From positions 1 to 54,689 of the forward strand of contig WRBF01000008.1 in assembly GCA_009784685.1 (NCBI GenBank): DNA of 54,689 nt. The letters run 5' to 3'. This document shows positions 34,874-43,876 of the stretch, in pieces; the first letter of the stretch is position 1, and each line of letters begins with the position of its first letter. Origin of the DNA: Defluviitaleaceae bacterium (GTDB taxonomy: Bacteria; Bacillota; Clostridia; Lachnospirales; WRBF01). A program made the position numbers and the translations under genes. The notes under the pieces were generated by a model, which was given only the letters and a program-made list of their open reading frames with translations, was not told the DNA's origin and made no database searches.

Positions 34874-35131
34874 GCACACCATAATATCATATATAACGCT
34901 ATAGCGTCTGTAAGAAATTTTGAACTATGTAACCAACAGGTAATTGCAGCCCTTGTTGCGGCTCAGGAATCAGGGCTCGGATATCAGAAATCGGATATCT
35001 GGAATTTGATACCTGAACTCTGAAGTCTGGTACGCGGCTAGATGTAATTTACTGGTTAATATAAAAGGCAGTCGATTAACCTTGTTTCAACTGGTTAAAT
35101 GGACTCCCTAAAACAAAAAGGAGAATGAACT
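34874..35131 (+). promoter_or_regulatory. Leader/regulatory region of the ornithine island
   Basis: Three related boxes occur near the end: GGTTAAT at 35054, its inverse ATTAACC at 35075, and GGTTAAA at 35093. The first and third lie in the direct repeat ACTGGTTAA. I see no confident sigma-70 promoter. A stretch at 35013-35033 has three 7-base CTGAANT-like units, and GGATATC is repeated just before it. Confidence 0.45.
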
Positions 35132-36181
35132 ATGAGAAATGTAAAAGTAGCAATTTGGGGCTTTGGCGCAATGGGTAGAGGCGCTGCTGCTATGTTACTC
35201 CAAAAAAAAGGCGTTGAAATCGTAGGTATCGTTAACAGAAGAAGCGACGTTGGCAGAGAAATGCACGAAGTTTTGGGCGTTAAAAAAGGCGATCATCCTG
35301 AAGTTATCATAACTAACAAAGTAGAAGACGTTATTTTTGAAAAAAGCTGTGACGTTGTATTCAGCGGCACTGATTCTTTCACAAAAGACGCTTTTGACAA
35401 AATTAAGTTAGTTCTTGAAAATAAAATCAACTGTGTTTCTATCGCAGAAGAAATGGCTTGGCCACAAATTCAACAACCTGAACTTGCAGCTCAGCTTGAC
35501 AAAATTGCTAAAGAAAACGGCGTAACTGTTTTAGGAACAGGCATCAATCCTGGATTTATCATGGACTACCTTATAGTAGCTCTTTCAGGTGTTTGCGAAA
35601 ACGTTACCGGCATAACTGCTAAAAGAGTTAACGACCTTTCTCCATTCGGTGCATTTGTTATGCAAGAGCAAGGCGTTGGTATTTCTGTAGAAGAATTTGA
35701 AAAGAGAAAAGCATCAAACTCTATGACAGGTCATGTTGGATTCCCGGAATCTCTTGGTATGATTGCAGAAGCTCTTGGTGTTAAGCTTGACAAATATGAG
35801 CAAACACAAGATCCTATCATCTCTAAAACACACAGAGAGCATCCTCATGCTAAAGTTGAGCCTGGAACACTTGCAGGTATTCGTCAACAAGCTTTTGGTT
35901 ATGTAAACGGTGAAAAATTCATCTCTCTTGACCATCCTCAACAAATCCATCCACATATGGAAAACACTAACACAGGAGACTATATCAACATTAAAGGTAC
36001 TCCTGACATAAATATCTCAACTAACCCTGAAATTCCGGGTGGTATCGGAACATTTGCGATGGCTGTTAACATGATGCCTCATGTTATCAACGCAGAGCCT
36101 GGTCTTGCAACTATGCTTGATCTTCCTGTTCCAAGAGCAATCCTTGGAGACTTCAGACAATTCATCAAAAAACTTGACTAA
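35132..36181 (+). CDS. ord: 2,4-diaminopentanoate dehydrogenase
   Basis: A 349-residue NAD(P)-dependent enzyme that oxidatively deaminates 2,4-diaminopentanoate to 2-amino-4-oxopentanoate in ornithine fermentation. The N-terminal dinucleotide fold of dihydrodipicolinate reductase type shows as VAIWGFGAMGRGAAAM. GTGINPGFIMDYLIV and the ICP-type late region match the Ord family. Context is decisive: the thiolase and aminomutase genes follow. AAGGAG precedes the ATG. Its codon choice is strongly biased, like rocD and oraE, suggesting high expression. A 13-bp stem-loop follows before ortA. Confidence 0.95.
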   Translation: MRNVKVAIWGFGAMGRGAAAMLLQKKGVEIVGIVNRRSDVGREMHEVLGVKKGDHPEVIITNKVEDVIFEKSCDVVFSGTDSFTKDAFDKIKLVLENKINCVSIAEEMAWPQIQQPELAAQLDKIAKENGVTVLGTGINPGFIMDYLIVALSGVCENVTGITAKRVNDLSPFGAFVMQEQGVGISVEEFEKRKASNSMTGHVGFPESLGMIAEALGVKLDKYEQTQDPIISKTHREHPHAKVEPGTLAGIRQQAFGYVNGEKFISLDHPQQIHPHMENTNTGDYINIKGTPDINISTNPEIPGGIGTFAMAVNMMPHVINAEPGLATMLDLPVPRAILGDFRQFIKKLD

Positions 36182-36207
36182 TTAACAAATCAGAATACTT
36201 TGATGAG

Positions 36208-36239
36208 AGTGTTGCAAGGGTAAATCCCCTTGCAACACT
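36208..36239 (+). promoter_or_regulatory. Intercistronic stem-loop between ord and ortA
   Basis: AGTGTTGCAAGGG and CCCTTGCAACACT form a 13-bp perfect stem with a 6-base loop. No T run follows. It could stabilise the upstream mRNA or mark a cleavage site. Confidence 0.6.
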
Positions 36240-36306
36240 TCAGTTATTTATGGCGTATTAAGCGTTTTAACGCTAAAACGATGATATCTTTTAAGGAGGC
36301 AAAGAC

Positions 36307-36600
36307 ATGCAAGGCAAAAAAGGTCAATGGGTACAAATTCATAATATAGTTCTTCAGCCGGCAGACCGCGCACCACAGGTTCCGGACGATACAAAACAAA
36401 CACCTTTAGTAATGTGGGTTAAAGGCTACTTAAATGCTGATGCTGAAGTTAACAAAGAATGTGAAATTACAACCGTTACAGGCAGAACAGTAAAAGGAAT
36501 TTTAGACGAAGTTGAGCCTTCATATTCACATGACTTTGGGAAATACGTTCCCGAACTCGATATAATCAGAGATCAAGTAAGAAAGGCATTGGGGGTGTAG
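36307..36600 (+). CDS. ortA: 2-amino-4-oxopentanoate thiolase, alpha subunit
   Basis: A 97-residue small subunit of the PLP-dependent thiolase that splits 2-amino-4-oxopentanoate with CoA to acetyl-CoA and D-alanine. It is recognised by the short WVQIHNIVLQPADRAPQVPDDT start, the PLVMWVKGYL segment and the TVTGRTVKGIL strand typical of OrtA, and by its position four bases before ortB. AAGGAGG precedes the ATG. Confidence 0.94.
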   Translation: MQGKKGQWVQIHNIVLQPADRAPQVPDDTKQTPLVMWVKGYLNADAEVNKECEITTVTGRTVKGILDEVEPSYSHDFGKYVPELDIIRDQVRKALGV

Positions 36601-36604
36601 CGAT

Positions 36605-38014
36605 ATGAAAGATATGTCTTATGCGGGCGTAATGAGCCGTAGAAATGAAATCATGAAGCAATCAATTGGTATCGACTATTCCGATTTTGAAACAGCAGGT
36701 ATCTCTTTCGACTACGAAAAAATGATGCGTGAAGCAGGTTATACGCTTGAAGAAATCGTTAAAATTCAAACGGATGTTTCCGTTGGAAATACTCCTATTA
36801 TAGAGCTTCCAAACATTACGGCTCTTGCAAGAAAAGTATCAAAAACAGGTCAAGCAGCTCGTATTTTTATTAAAGACGAAGCTTGCAACCCATCCGGAAG
36901 CTTTAAAGCAAGACGTGCGGCAAACGCTGTATATCATGCTAAAAAGCTTGGATACAAAGGAGTTTTGACCGCAACAAGCGGTAATTATGGTGCAGCAGTT
37001 GCATCTCAAGCGGCTAAGCACGGTCTTAAATGTATCGTTGTTCAAGAATGCTACGACTCTAAAAAAGTAGGACAGCCTGAAATCCTTGAAAAACAACGTG
37101 CTTGCGAAGCAATGGGCGCAGAAGTTGTTCAGCTTTCAGTCGGACCGGAACTTTTCTATACATTTTTAGCTCTTTTAGAAGAAACAGGATATTTCAACGC
37201 TTCTTTGTACACTCCTTTCGGTATCGCAGGCGTTGAGACACTCGGCGCAGAAATCGCTGCACAATTTATGGAAAAACACAAACGTCATCCGGATGTTGTT
37301 TTAGTAACACATGCAGGCGGCGGAAATGTAACGGGAACAGCAAGAGGACTTATAAAAGCAGGCGCAACGAACACTCAAGTAGTTGGTGCAAGCGTTGACC
37401 TTTCAGGTCTTCACATGGCTTCTGACCAAGCATTTAACAGAAAGTCATTTACAACCGGTCATACAGGCTTCGGTATACCTTTTGCGACACTTCCGGATCG
37501 CTCAGACGTTCCAAGAAATGCAGCAAGAAGCCTTCGCTATCTTGACAGATATCTTTTGGTTAAGCAAGGCGAAGTATTCTACATGACAGAGGCATTATCA
37601 GCTCTTGAAGGTCTTGAAAGAGGACCGGCGGGTAACACATCTCTTACAGCTGCTTTTGTTCTTGCACAGGAAATGAAAAATGACGAAATGATCGTTGTTC
37701 AAGAAACAGAATACACAGGAGCAGGCAAACATCAAATGCCACAGCTTTCGTTCGCTAAGAAAAACGGAATTGAAATTAAATTTGGCGACCCTGAAACAGA
37801 AGTACCGGGTACAAACATCGTTATTCCGGATGATCCATCAAAAATTAAAATAAGAGACTTCGACCTAGACAGAGCAAGAAAATCTTGCATCAAAAACAGC
37901 CTGGCAGCGGCAGGCGTTAAAGAAGTTTCAGATGCTGAGATTAAATATTTAGCAGAAGAAACAAAGTCTAGCGAAGATTTCGTTAAAGAAGCAATTAAGA
38001 GTTTGCAGGCGTAA
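36605..38014 (+). CDS. ortB: 2-amino-4-oxopentanoate thiolase, beta subunit (PLP)
   Basis: A 469-residue catalytic subunit of fold-type II (threonine synthase-like). The PLP lysine is K101 in NPSGSFKARRA, and the phosphate-binding glycine loop is AGGGNVTG. With OrtA it forms acetyl-CoA and D-alanine from 2-amino-4-oxopentanoate. It lies between ortA and oraS with gaps of 4 and 13 bases. The acetyl-CoA formed can yield ATP through acetate. Confidence 0.95.
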   Translation: MKDMSYAGVMSRRNEIMKQSIGIDYSDFETAGISFDYEKMMREAGYTLEEIVKIQTDVSVGNTPIIELPNITALARKVSKTGQAARIFIKDEACNPSGSFKARRAANAVYHAKKLGYKGVLTATSGNYGAAVASQAAKHGLKCIVVQECYDSKKVGQPEILEKQRACEAMGAEVVQLSVGPELFYTFLALLEETGYFNASLYTPFGIAGVETLGAEIAAQFMEKHKRHPDVVLVTHAGGGNVTGTARGLIKAGATNTQVVGASVDLSGLHMASDQAFNRKSFTTGHTGFGIPFATLPDRSDVPRNAARSLRYLDRYLLVKQGEVFYMTEALSALEGLERGPAGNTSLTAAFVLAQEMKNDEMIVVQETEYTGAGKHQMPQLSFAKKNGIEIKFGDPETEVPGTNIVIPDDPSKIKIRDFDLDRARKSCIKNSLAAAGVKEVSDAEIKYLAEETKSSEDFVKEAIKSLQA

Positions 38015-38027
38015 GGAGAGATTTACG

Positions 38028-38378
38028 ATGAAACGACAAGATGATTTTAGTACCAGAAGAGAACATTTAAAAAATCTGACAGATGAGCAGCTTTATGAAA
38101 AATTTTGGTCTCTTGCTGGAGAAATAGTTCAGCCTATGCTTGATTTGGGATATAAAAACACAACTCCATCCGTTGAAAGAAGTATCTTACTTCGTATGGG
38201 CTTTTCAAGCCTTGAAATTAAGCCTATTGTTGAAGGTGTTATGAACAAAGGTCTTATGGGAAAAGGATGCGGCAACGTCATTTGGCGTCTGGCTGAGAAA
38301 AAAGGCGTAAGCGTGAGAGAAGCAGGATTGCTGCTTGCTGATGGCAAGGAATGGGATACTGTGGATTCACTGTTTTAG
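38028..38378 (+). CDS. oraS: D-ornithine 4,5-aminomutase, S subunit
   Basis: A 116-residue helical small subunit of the coenzyme B12- and PLP-dependent aminomutase that turns D-ornithine into 2,4-diaminopentanoate. It begins MKRQDDFSTRREHLKNLTDEQL and has LMGKGCGNVIWRLAEKKG, both typical of OraS. AAGGAGAG precedes the ATG. oraE follows after 15 bases. Confidence 0.95.
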   Translation: MKRQDDFSTRREHLKNLTDEQLYEKFWSLAGEIVQPMLDLGYKNTTPSVERSILLRMGFSSLEIKPIVEGVMNKGLMGKGCGNVIWRLAEKKGVSVREAGLLLADGKEWDTVDSLF

Positions 38379-38393
38379 GAGGAAGTGACCGAT

Positions 38394-40583
38394 ATGAAAA
38401 TTGAACCTAACAAAAAAATAGATTTACGTGAACTACTTAAAGATCTTGACAAATACACACCAAAACGCCGTGGTTGGCATTGGCGTGACAATCGCAACGT
38501 TAAAAGACAAGTTGGCGATTTTGAATTTTTTGAAACATCAGATGGGCTTAAAAATTCCATGCCTCTTCCCGGGGCAAGAGGTTTAGGCGGTATTGATCCT
38601 CAACCGGATTGTGTTGTTACAACAGAAATAGCATCCGGTCGTTTTGAAGATGACATCAGAAGAATGAGAATGGCAGCTTGGAACGGGGCTGACCACATAA
38701 TGGTTATCAGAACTGCCGGTCAGTCACACTATGACTCGCTTATTGAGGGAACACCTCAAGGTATCGGCGGTATAACTATTACAAGAAAACAAGTAAGAGC
38801 AACAAGAAAAGCTATTGATGCAATTGAAGAAGAAGTTGGTCGTCCGATTAATTTCCACTCATACATCTCTGGCGTTGCAGGCCCTGATATCGCTGTTATG
38901 TTTGCGGAAGAAGGTATTAACGGTGCGCATCAAGACCCTCAATACAACGTTCTTTACAGAAATATCAACATGGTTAGAAGCTTTGTTGACGCTTGTGAAG
39001 CGAAGAAAGTTATGGCTTGGGCAGATATTTTACAAATCGACGGCGCACATAACGCAAATGCAACGGCAATGAAGGCATGGAAAGTTATGCCTGAGCTTAT
39101 GGTTCAACATGCTATCAACTCAATCTTTTCTGAAAAAGTTGGTGTTAAGCCTGAAAACATTGCTCTTTCAACTGTTCCGCCGACAGCTCCTCCTGCACCT
39201 TCTATGAGACTTGATCTTCCATATGCGGTTGCTCTTAGAGATTTCTTCAAAAAATACAAAATGCGTGCTCAACAACACACAAAATATATGGAATCGGATA
39301 TGCGTGAAGCAACTGTTACACATACGTTAAACCTTGTTCTTTCAAGGCTTACAAGTGCTGATATCCAATCAACAATCACGCCTGATGAAGGAAGAAATGT
39401 TCCTTGGCACTATAACAACATTGCGGCGATTGACACAACAAGGCAAGCACTTAACGGCATGGATGGGCTTCGTGAAATGGTTACTTTAAACCGTGACGGC
39501 ATTTTAGGCACAGAAATCCGCGAGCTTAAAGAAAGAGCGATACTCTTTATGGAAGAAATTCTTGCATCGGGCGGTTATTTCAACGCTGTTCAAGAAGGAT
39601 TCTTCATTGACAGCGGTTATTACCCAGAGCGTAACGGCGACGGAATCCCTCGTATGATTGATGATGGCGTTGGCGCAGGTATGATTTTTGAACGTGATGA
39701 GGACTATTTTGCTCCGGTATCTGTTCATTACGGATATAACAACGTGCCAAAACAATTCAAAAACCCATCAGAAGCAATCGGCGGCGACACTTTCGAAGAC
39801 CGCTCAAAAATTATCTATATTGATGAACTTGATGAGTTTGATAACGTTAACACTCGCCTTAGCGAAGTTGCTAAATATTTCGACTCCCCACTTCTTAAGC
39901 CGGAAGTTGAATGGGCAGCAGATGGTATTGTTACAACGACTATCTTCCTTACTTGTGATGAAAGAACTGCTGAATTTGCGGCAATTAAATGCGGCGAAAA
40001 AATGGGTCTTGAAGACGTAACGGTTGTTCACAAACGTTGTATCCATCCATCAGAAGGTACATTGGTTGAAATCAAAGGTAAAGTTACGTTTGAAATCGAT
40101 AAAAACGAACTTGTTATCCCGGAAAAAATCCCAACACTTTCTGAAGAAGAAATCCGTGCGGATTTAGCGGCTACTCCATTTAAGATTGTTGCAGGCACTG
40201 TCGGAAACGACGAGCATTCTGTTGGTCTTAAAGAAACGCTTGATATTAAGCACGGAGGTATTGAAAAATACGGCATTAAATACACTTATCTTGGAACTTC
40301 TGTTCCTGTTGAAAAGATGGTTGATGCGGCTATTGAAGAGAATGCAGACGCTATTTTAGTTTCAACAATTATAACTCATGACGACATTCACACTAAGAAC
40401 ATGCAAAAAATCCATGATCTTTGCGTGGAAAAAGGCGTTAGAGATAAAGTCTTCTTAGTTGCAGGCGGAACGCAAGTTACTAACGAAATCGCTAAAGAAG
40501 CAGGCATGGACGCAGGCTTCGGACGTGGTACAAAAGGTATCGAAGTTGCAAGCTTCCTTGTAAAAGCAAGACGCGAGAGATAG
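38394..40583 (+). CDS. oraE: D-ornithine 4,5-aminomutase, E subunit
   Basis: A 729-residue catalytic subunit. A TIM barrel (about 100-400) holds the substrate, and the C-terminal Rossmann domain binds adenosylcobalamin through D606-x-H608-x-x-G. K619, in LDIKHGG eleven residues later, corresponds by spacing to the lysine that holds PLP in the studied clostridial enzyme. I chose the ATG at 38394, ten bases after AGGAGG, over the in-frame GTG at 38385, which abuts that site. Radical rearrangement is prone to inactivation, which explains the reactivase gene next door. A stem-loop follows the stop. Confidence 0.96.
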   Translation: MKIEPNKKIDLRELLKDLDKYTPKRRGWHWRDNRNVKRQVGDFEFFETSDGLKNSMPLPGARGLGGIDPQPDCVVTTEIASGRFEDDIRRMRMAAWNGADHIMVIRTAGQSHYDSLIEGTPQGIGGITITRKQVRATRKAIDAIEEEVGRPINFHSYISGVAGPDIAVMFAEEGINGAHQDPQYNVLYRNINMVRSFVDACEAKKVMAWADILQIDGAHNANATAMKAWKVMPELMVQHAINSIFSEKVGVKPENIALSTVPPTAPPAPSMRLDLPYAVALRDFFKKYKMRAQQHTKYMESDMREATVTHTLNLVLSRLTSADIQSTITPDEGRNVPWHYNNIAAIDTTRQALNGMDGLREMVTLNRDGILGTEIRELKERAILFMEEILASGGYFNAVQEGFFIDSGYYPERNGDGIPRMIDDGVGAGMIFERDEDYFAPVSVHYGYNNVPKQFKNPSEAIGGDTFEDRSKIIYIDELDEFDNVNTRLSEVAKYFDSPLLKPEVEWAADGIVTTTIFLTCDERTAEFAAIKCGEKMGLEDVTVVHKRCIHPSEGTLVEIKGKVTFEIDKNELVIPEKIPTLSEEEIRADLAATPFKIVAGTVGNDEHSVGLKETLDIKHGGIEKYGIKYTYLGTSVPVEKMVDAAIEENADAILVSTIITHDDIHTKNMQKIHDLCVEKGVRDKVFLVAGGTQVTNEIAKEAGMDAGFGRGTKGIEVASFLVKARRER

Positions 40584-40589
40584 CTGATG

Positions 40590-40621
40590 AACAGGGGCAC
40601 GGCAGTTGCTGTGTCCCTGTT
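40590..40621 (+). promoter_or_regulatory. Intercistronic stem-loop after oraE
   Basis: AACAGGGGCAC and GTGTCCCTGTT form an 11-bp stem (one G-U pair) with a 10-base loop. No T run follows, so it is not a standard terminator. Confidence 0.55.
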
Positions 40622-40686
40622 GCCGTTAAAGTGAAATCTCATATAATAATAACATGCTCTAACGCTAGAAAGGAAACAACTAATAT

Positions 40687-42027
40687 ATGAATGTTGATGT
40701 GTTAGTTGCTGAAATAGGCAGCACAACAACGGTAGTAAACGCTTTTAATTTTAACCCCGAAATATTTATTGGTCAAGGGCAAGCGGCAACAAGCGTGCTT
40801 GACGGCGACGTAACAATCGGGCTCAAAAATGCTGTAAAAGACTTGGAAGTCAAACTCGGCGAAGCAGTTGAATGGAACGAAATGCTTGCAGCAAGTTCCG
40901 CTGCCGGCGGGTTAAAGATGTGCGTTCATGGGCTTGTTTATGACATGACGGTCAGGGCGGCGAAAGAGGCGGCTCTTGGTGCGGGTGCGGTTTTGAAATT
41001 TGCAACCGCAGGGAAGCTTATGCGAACCGACATCGCAAAGGTTAAAGAGCAAAATCCAAACATCATATTGGTAGCAGGCGGCGTTGACTATGGCGAACGT
41101 GAAACTGCTATTCATAATTTTGAAAAGCTGACGGATGCCTACCCTAACATACCGTTTATCTATGCCGGAAACGTCCAAAACCATGAAGAAATCAAGCTTA
41201 TTTCGGAAGAAAAAGATATCCGTGTTTACATTACTGAAAATGTTTATCCAAACGTTGATGAATTGAATGTTGAACCAACACGTAAAATAATCCAAGATGT
41301 TTTTGAAGAACATATCATCCATGCGCCGGGAATGTCTGAAATTCGTACGATGATTAAAGGCAAGATTATGCCAACACCCGGAGCGGTTATGGCGGCGGCG
41401 AAAATGCTCGCCGAAGAAATAGGCGATTTAATTGTTTTTGATGTTGGAGGGGCAACAACGGACTTACATTCTGTAACAGAAGGTTCTCCCGATATAACAG
41501 AGATGATGATAAGCCCTGAACCGACTGCAAAACGCACTGTCGAGGGAGATTTGGGCGTATTTGTAAATATCCCGCATATCGTTGAGAAAATCGGACTCGA
41601 AGAGCTGAAAAAGGAATTTCTAAATGTGGAAGAGCTTATCGAAAACGCAAAACCAATTCCCGAAACGGATATTGAGAAGGCGTTTATTGAGAAATTAACT
41701 CAAACAGCCGTATCAAACGCCCTTAAAAGACATGCAGGCAAATTAGTTGACTTTTACGGACCGTCGGGCAAAAAAACAATGGCTTCAGGTAAAGATTTGA
41801 CTGCTGTTAAATATTTAGTAGGCACGGGCGGCGCACTTACACGGCTGCCAAACAGAATTGATATAATGAAAAATCTTTTAGAACCTAGAACAAGTCCACG
41901 GCTTGGACCTAGAACCGATGCTGAAATTTTGGTTGACAACCACTATATAATGGCATCGCTAGGGGTTCTCTCTGCAGCTTACAAGGGTGAAGCTTTAAAT
42001 TTGATGAAACAAAGTATAGGAATATAG
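40687..42027 (+). CDS. GlmL-type reactivating ATPase of ornithine degradation
   Basis: A 446-residue ASKHA-fold protein of the GlmL/MutL family. ATP-binding loops are visible as VAEIGSTTTVVNAF and IVFDVGGATTDLHSV, with GTGGALTRLPN near the end. Relatives sit beside B12-dependent mutases and are thought to exchange damaged cobalamin. Position directly after oraE argues that it serves the ornithine aminomutase. The family also includes glutamate mutase partners, but no glutamate mutase gene is here. It ends 11 bases before the racemase gene. Confidence 0.92.
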   Translation: MNVDVLVAEIGSTTTVVNAFNFNPEIFIGQGQAATSVLDGDVTIGLKNAVKDLEVKLGEAVEWNEMLAASSAAGGLKMCVHGLVYDMTVRAAKEAALGAGAVLKFATAGKLMRTDIAKVKEQNPNIILVAGGVDYGERETAIHNFEKLTDAYPNIPFIYAGNVQNHEEIKLISEEKDIRVYITENVYPNVDELNVEPTRKIIQDVFEEHIIHAPGMSEIRTMIKGKIMPTPGAVMAAAKMLAEEIGDLIVFDVGGATTDLHSVTEGSPDITEMMISPEPTAKRTVEGDLGVFVNIPHIVEKIGLEELKKEFLNVEELIENAKPIPETDIEKAFIEKLTQTAVSNALKRHAGKLVDFYGPSGKKTMASGKDLTAVKYLVGTGGALTRLPNRIDIMKNLLEPRTSPRLGPRTDAEILVDNHYIMASLGVLSAAYKGEALNLMKQSIGI

Positions 42028-42038
42028 GGGGGTACGCT

Positions 42039-43100
42039 ATGAAATATCCAGCTCTGATTACAAATAAAGCAAAGCTGACTGAAAATATTCATACAATTAA
42101 TAAATTTTGCAATGATCATTTAAAAAAATATTGTGCGGTAACGAAATGCTTTTGTGCTAATCCCGAAATCGTTGATGTCTACTACAAAGCAGGAGTTCGT
42201 GAATTTGCAGATGCAAGAATACCAAACCTTAAAAGAATCAACTATCCTGATGTAGCAAGATGGCTTCTGCGTCTGCCGATGCTTTCAGAAATTGAAGATG
42301 TCGTTAAATACTCAGACATAAGCTTAAACTCGGAAGTAAAAATAGTTGCAGCTCTCTCAGAAGCCGCTTTAAAACTTGGCAAAAAACATAAAATCATTCT
42401 GATGATTGATGTCGGTGATTTGCGTGAAGGCGTTCTGGCTGAAAATGCGGTTGAAACTGCGGGCGAAATGCTTAAATACGAGGGCATTGAGCTTTACGGC
42501 ATAGGTGTTAACTTTAACTGCTTCGGCGGAATCATTCCGAATGTTGAAAACGTATCAATTGTAACAGAAAAGGCAAGAGAAATTGCTGAGAAATATGGTA
42601 TTGATATACCAGTCATTTCCGGCGGAAACTCAGGCTCAATGCATCTTTTAACAGATCAGACAATGCCGTCCGAGGTTAACTATCTCCGCCTTGGCGAGGT
42701 TGTGTTCTTCGGACGAGAGACTTCATATCAACAGCTTATTGAAAACATGCACGAAGACATCTTCAGGCTTGAAGTTGAAATTATTGAGCTACAGAAAAAG
42801 CCGTCAATGCCAATAGGTGAAGCAGGGCTTAATGCTTTAGGTGAAAAAGTTACGTTCATTGACAAAGGTGATATGTTACGTGCAATCGTTGCTTGCGGTC
42901 GTCAAGATGTTTACATGGATAAAATTACACCACTTGATGAAAAAATCGAAATTCTTGGTCAGTCAAGCGATCATATGATTATCGATGTGACACATTCTGA
43001 TAAAAAGTATGAAGTTGGTGACGCTATTAGCTTCTCAATCTCTTATGCCTCACTGCTTTCCCTTTCTACCTCAGAATATATTTACAAATTATATGAATAA
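42039..43100 (+). CDS. orr: Ornithine racemase
   Basis: A 353-residue PLP enzyme of fold type III, related to alanine racemase but forming a distinct branch. The PLP lysine is K36 in AVTKCFCANPE. It supplies D-ornithine from L-ornithine for the aminomutase. Placement inside the island and lack of the alanine racemase VIKANGYGHG motif separate it from alr at 33704. GGGGGG precedes the ATG. Confidence 0.94.
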   Translation: MKYPALITNKAKLTENIHTINKFCNDHLKKYCAVTKCFCANPEIVDVYYKAGVREFADARIPNLKRINYPDVARWLLRLPMLSEIEDVVKYSDISLNSEVKIVAALSEAALKLGKKHKIILMIDVGDLREGVLAENAVETAGEMLKYEGIELYGIGVNFNCFGGIIPNVENVSIVTEKAREIAEKYGIDIPVISGGNSGSMHLLTDQTMPSEVNYLRLGEVVFFGRETSYQQLIENMHEDIFRLEVEIIELQKKPSMPIGEAGLNALGEKVTFIDKGDMLRAIVACGRQDVYMDKITPLDEKIEILGQSSDHMIIDVTHSDKKYEVGDAISFSISYASLLSLSTSEYIYKLYE

Positions 43101-43124
43101 CATAATCCATTAGGGGGGATATCC

Positions 43125-43685
43125 ATGATAAGCAATTTGAATCTTAATCAACCTTTATTTGCGACAAACTTAATCAAGAATAAGAACAAAAACGTTTCAT
43201 CCGGAAACAATTTTGATTCATTTGATACCAATATTGCAATCTTAAACGGTGATGCACTTGTATCTGCGAGCATACGGTTGCCGGGCGACGGGAGGATATC
43301 TGCTTCTGTTTTTAGATCAGAAAGCTTCTCGGTGGATAACCCTACTATGCTTGTAAAGGGGATTAATGCCTGCGGTACACCTTTTGAAGTTGAAGTAAAT
43401 ATAAACGAAATTAACCCGCAAGATGCTTCTTTTGTTGAAATGTTTGCGCTTGATGGTTATTTTGAAAGTAAAGGATTGAATTTAGGCTCCACGCGTAATG
43501 CTGTTATTGGAATGATATCGCAGGAAATGAGTGGTGAATCATTTGGTCTTGTGGATGCGTTTACAAATCTAAATTTCATATCTCCGCTTAAAAAAATGTT
43601 GAATACACAACGCAGCCATGGAGATTGGGAAAGTTATTTAAGGCTTAACTATATAATTGATACTTTATTGCAATTTGGACAGTAA
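43125..43685 (+). CDS. Unrecognised protein inside the ornithine island
   Basis: A 186-residue protein I cannot place. Residues 1-35 are polar and Asn/Lys-rich. The middle (about 40-110) reads as beta strands (DALVSASIRLPGDGRISASVF, then VEVNINEINPQ), and the last 70 residues are helical. It has no signal peptide or membrane segment. A good ribosome binding site (GGGGGGAT) and a 24-base gap after orr support translation as part of the operon. The central INPQDASFVEMFAL stretch loosely recalls small flagellar or motility-associated proteins, but I would not assign that. Confidence 0.72.
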   Translation: MISNLNLNQPLFATNLIKNKNKNVSSGNNFDSFDTNIAILNGDALVSASIRLPGDGRISASVFRSESFSVDNPTMLVKGINACGTPFEVEVNINEINPQDASFVEMFALDGYFESKGLNLGSTRNAVIGMISQEMSGESFGLVDAFTNLNFISPLKKMLNTQRSHGDWESYLRLNYIIDTLLQFGQ

Positions 43686-43724
43686 TAAGGTACATTATAA
43701 TTGATGAATAGCCGCCTATACATC

Positions 43725-43753
43725 TTGACATTACCCGCCTACAGTAGTAATAT
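43725..43753 (+). promoter_or_regulatory. Promoter of rocD
   Basis: A perfect TTGACA and TAATAT are separated by 17 bases. The palindrome TAGTAATATTACTA (43745-43758) is centred on the -10 box and looks like an operator. Confidence 0.7.
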
Positions 43754-43800
43754 TACTATGCAGGTTCGAAGCTTGTCCAACGATAAGCAAAACTACTTAC

Positions 43801-43821
43801 TTATTGCTTATTGCTTATTGT
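43801..43821 (+). repeat. Heptameric tandem repeat before rocD
   Basis: TTATTGC twice and TTATTGT once lie in the rocD leader. The unit GCTTATT is close to the reverse complement of the unit at 8244-8278. Confidence 0.65.
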
Positions 43822-43876
43822 TGGTCAGTCTTTGACTTTAAAATTAAAAATCACATATATTTAAGGAGGAATTATT

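Noticed and set aside
42039-43100. Second alanine racemase
   Set aside because: The PLP motif is TKCFCANPE rather than the alanine racemase motif, and it sits between the ornithine aminomutase accessory gene and rocD, which fits ornithine racemase.
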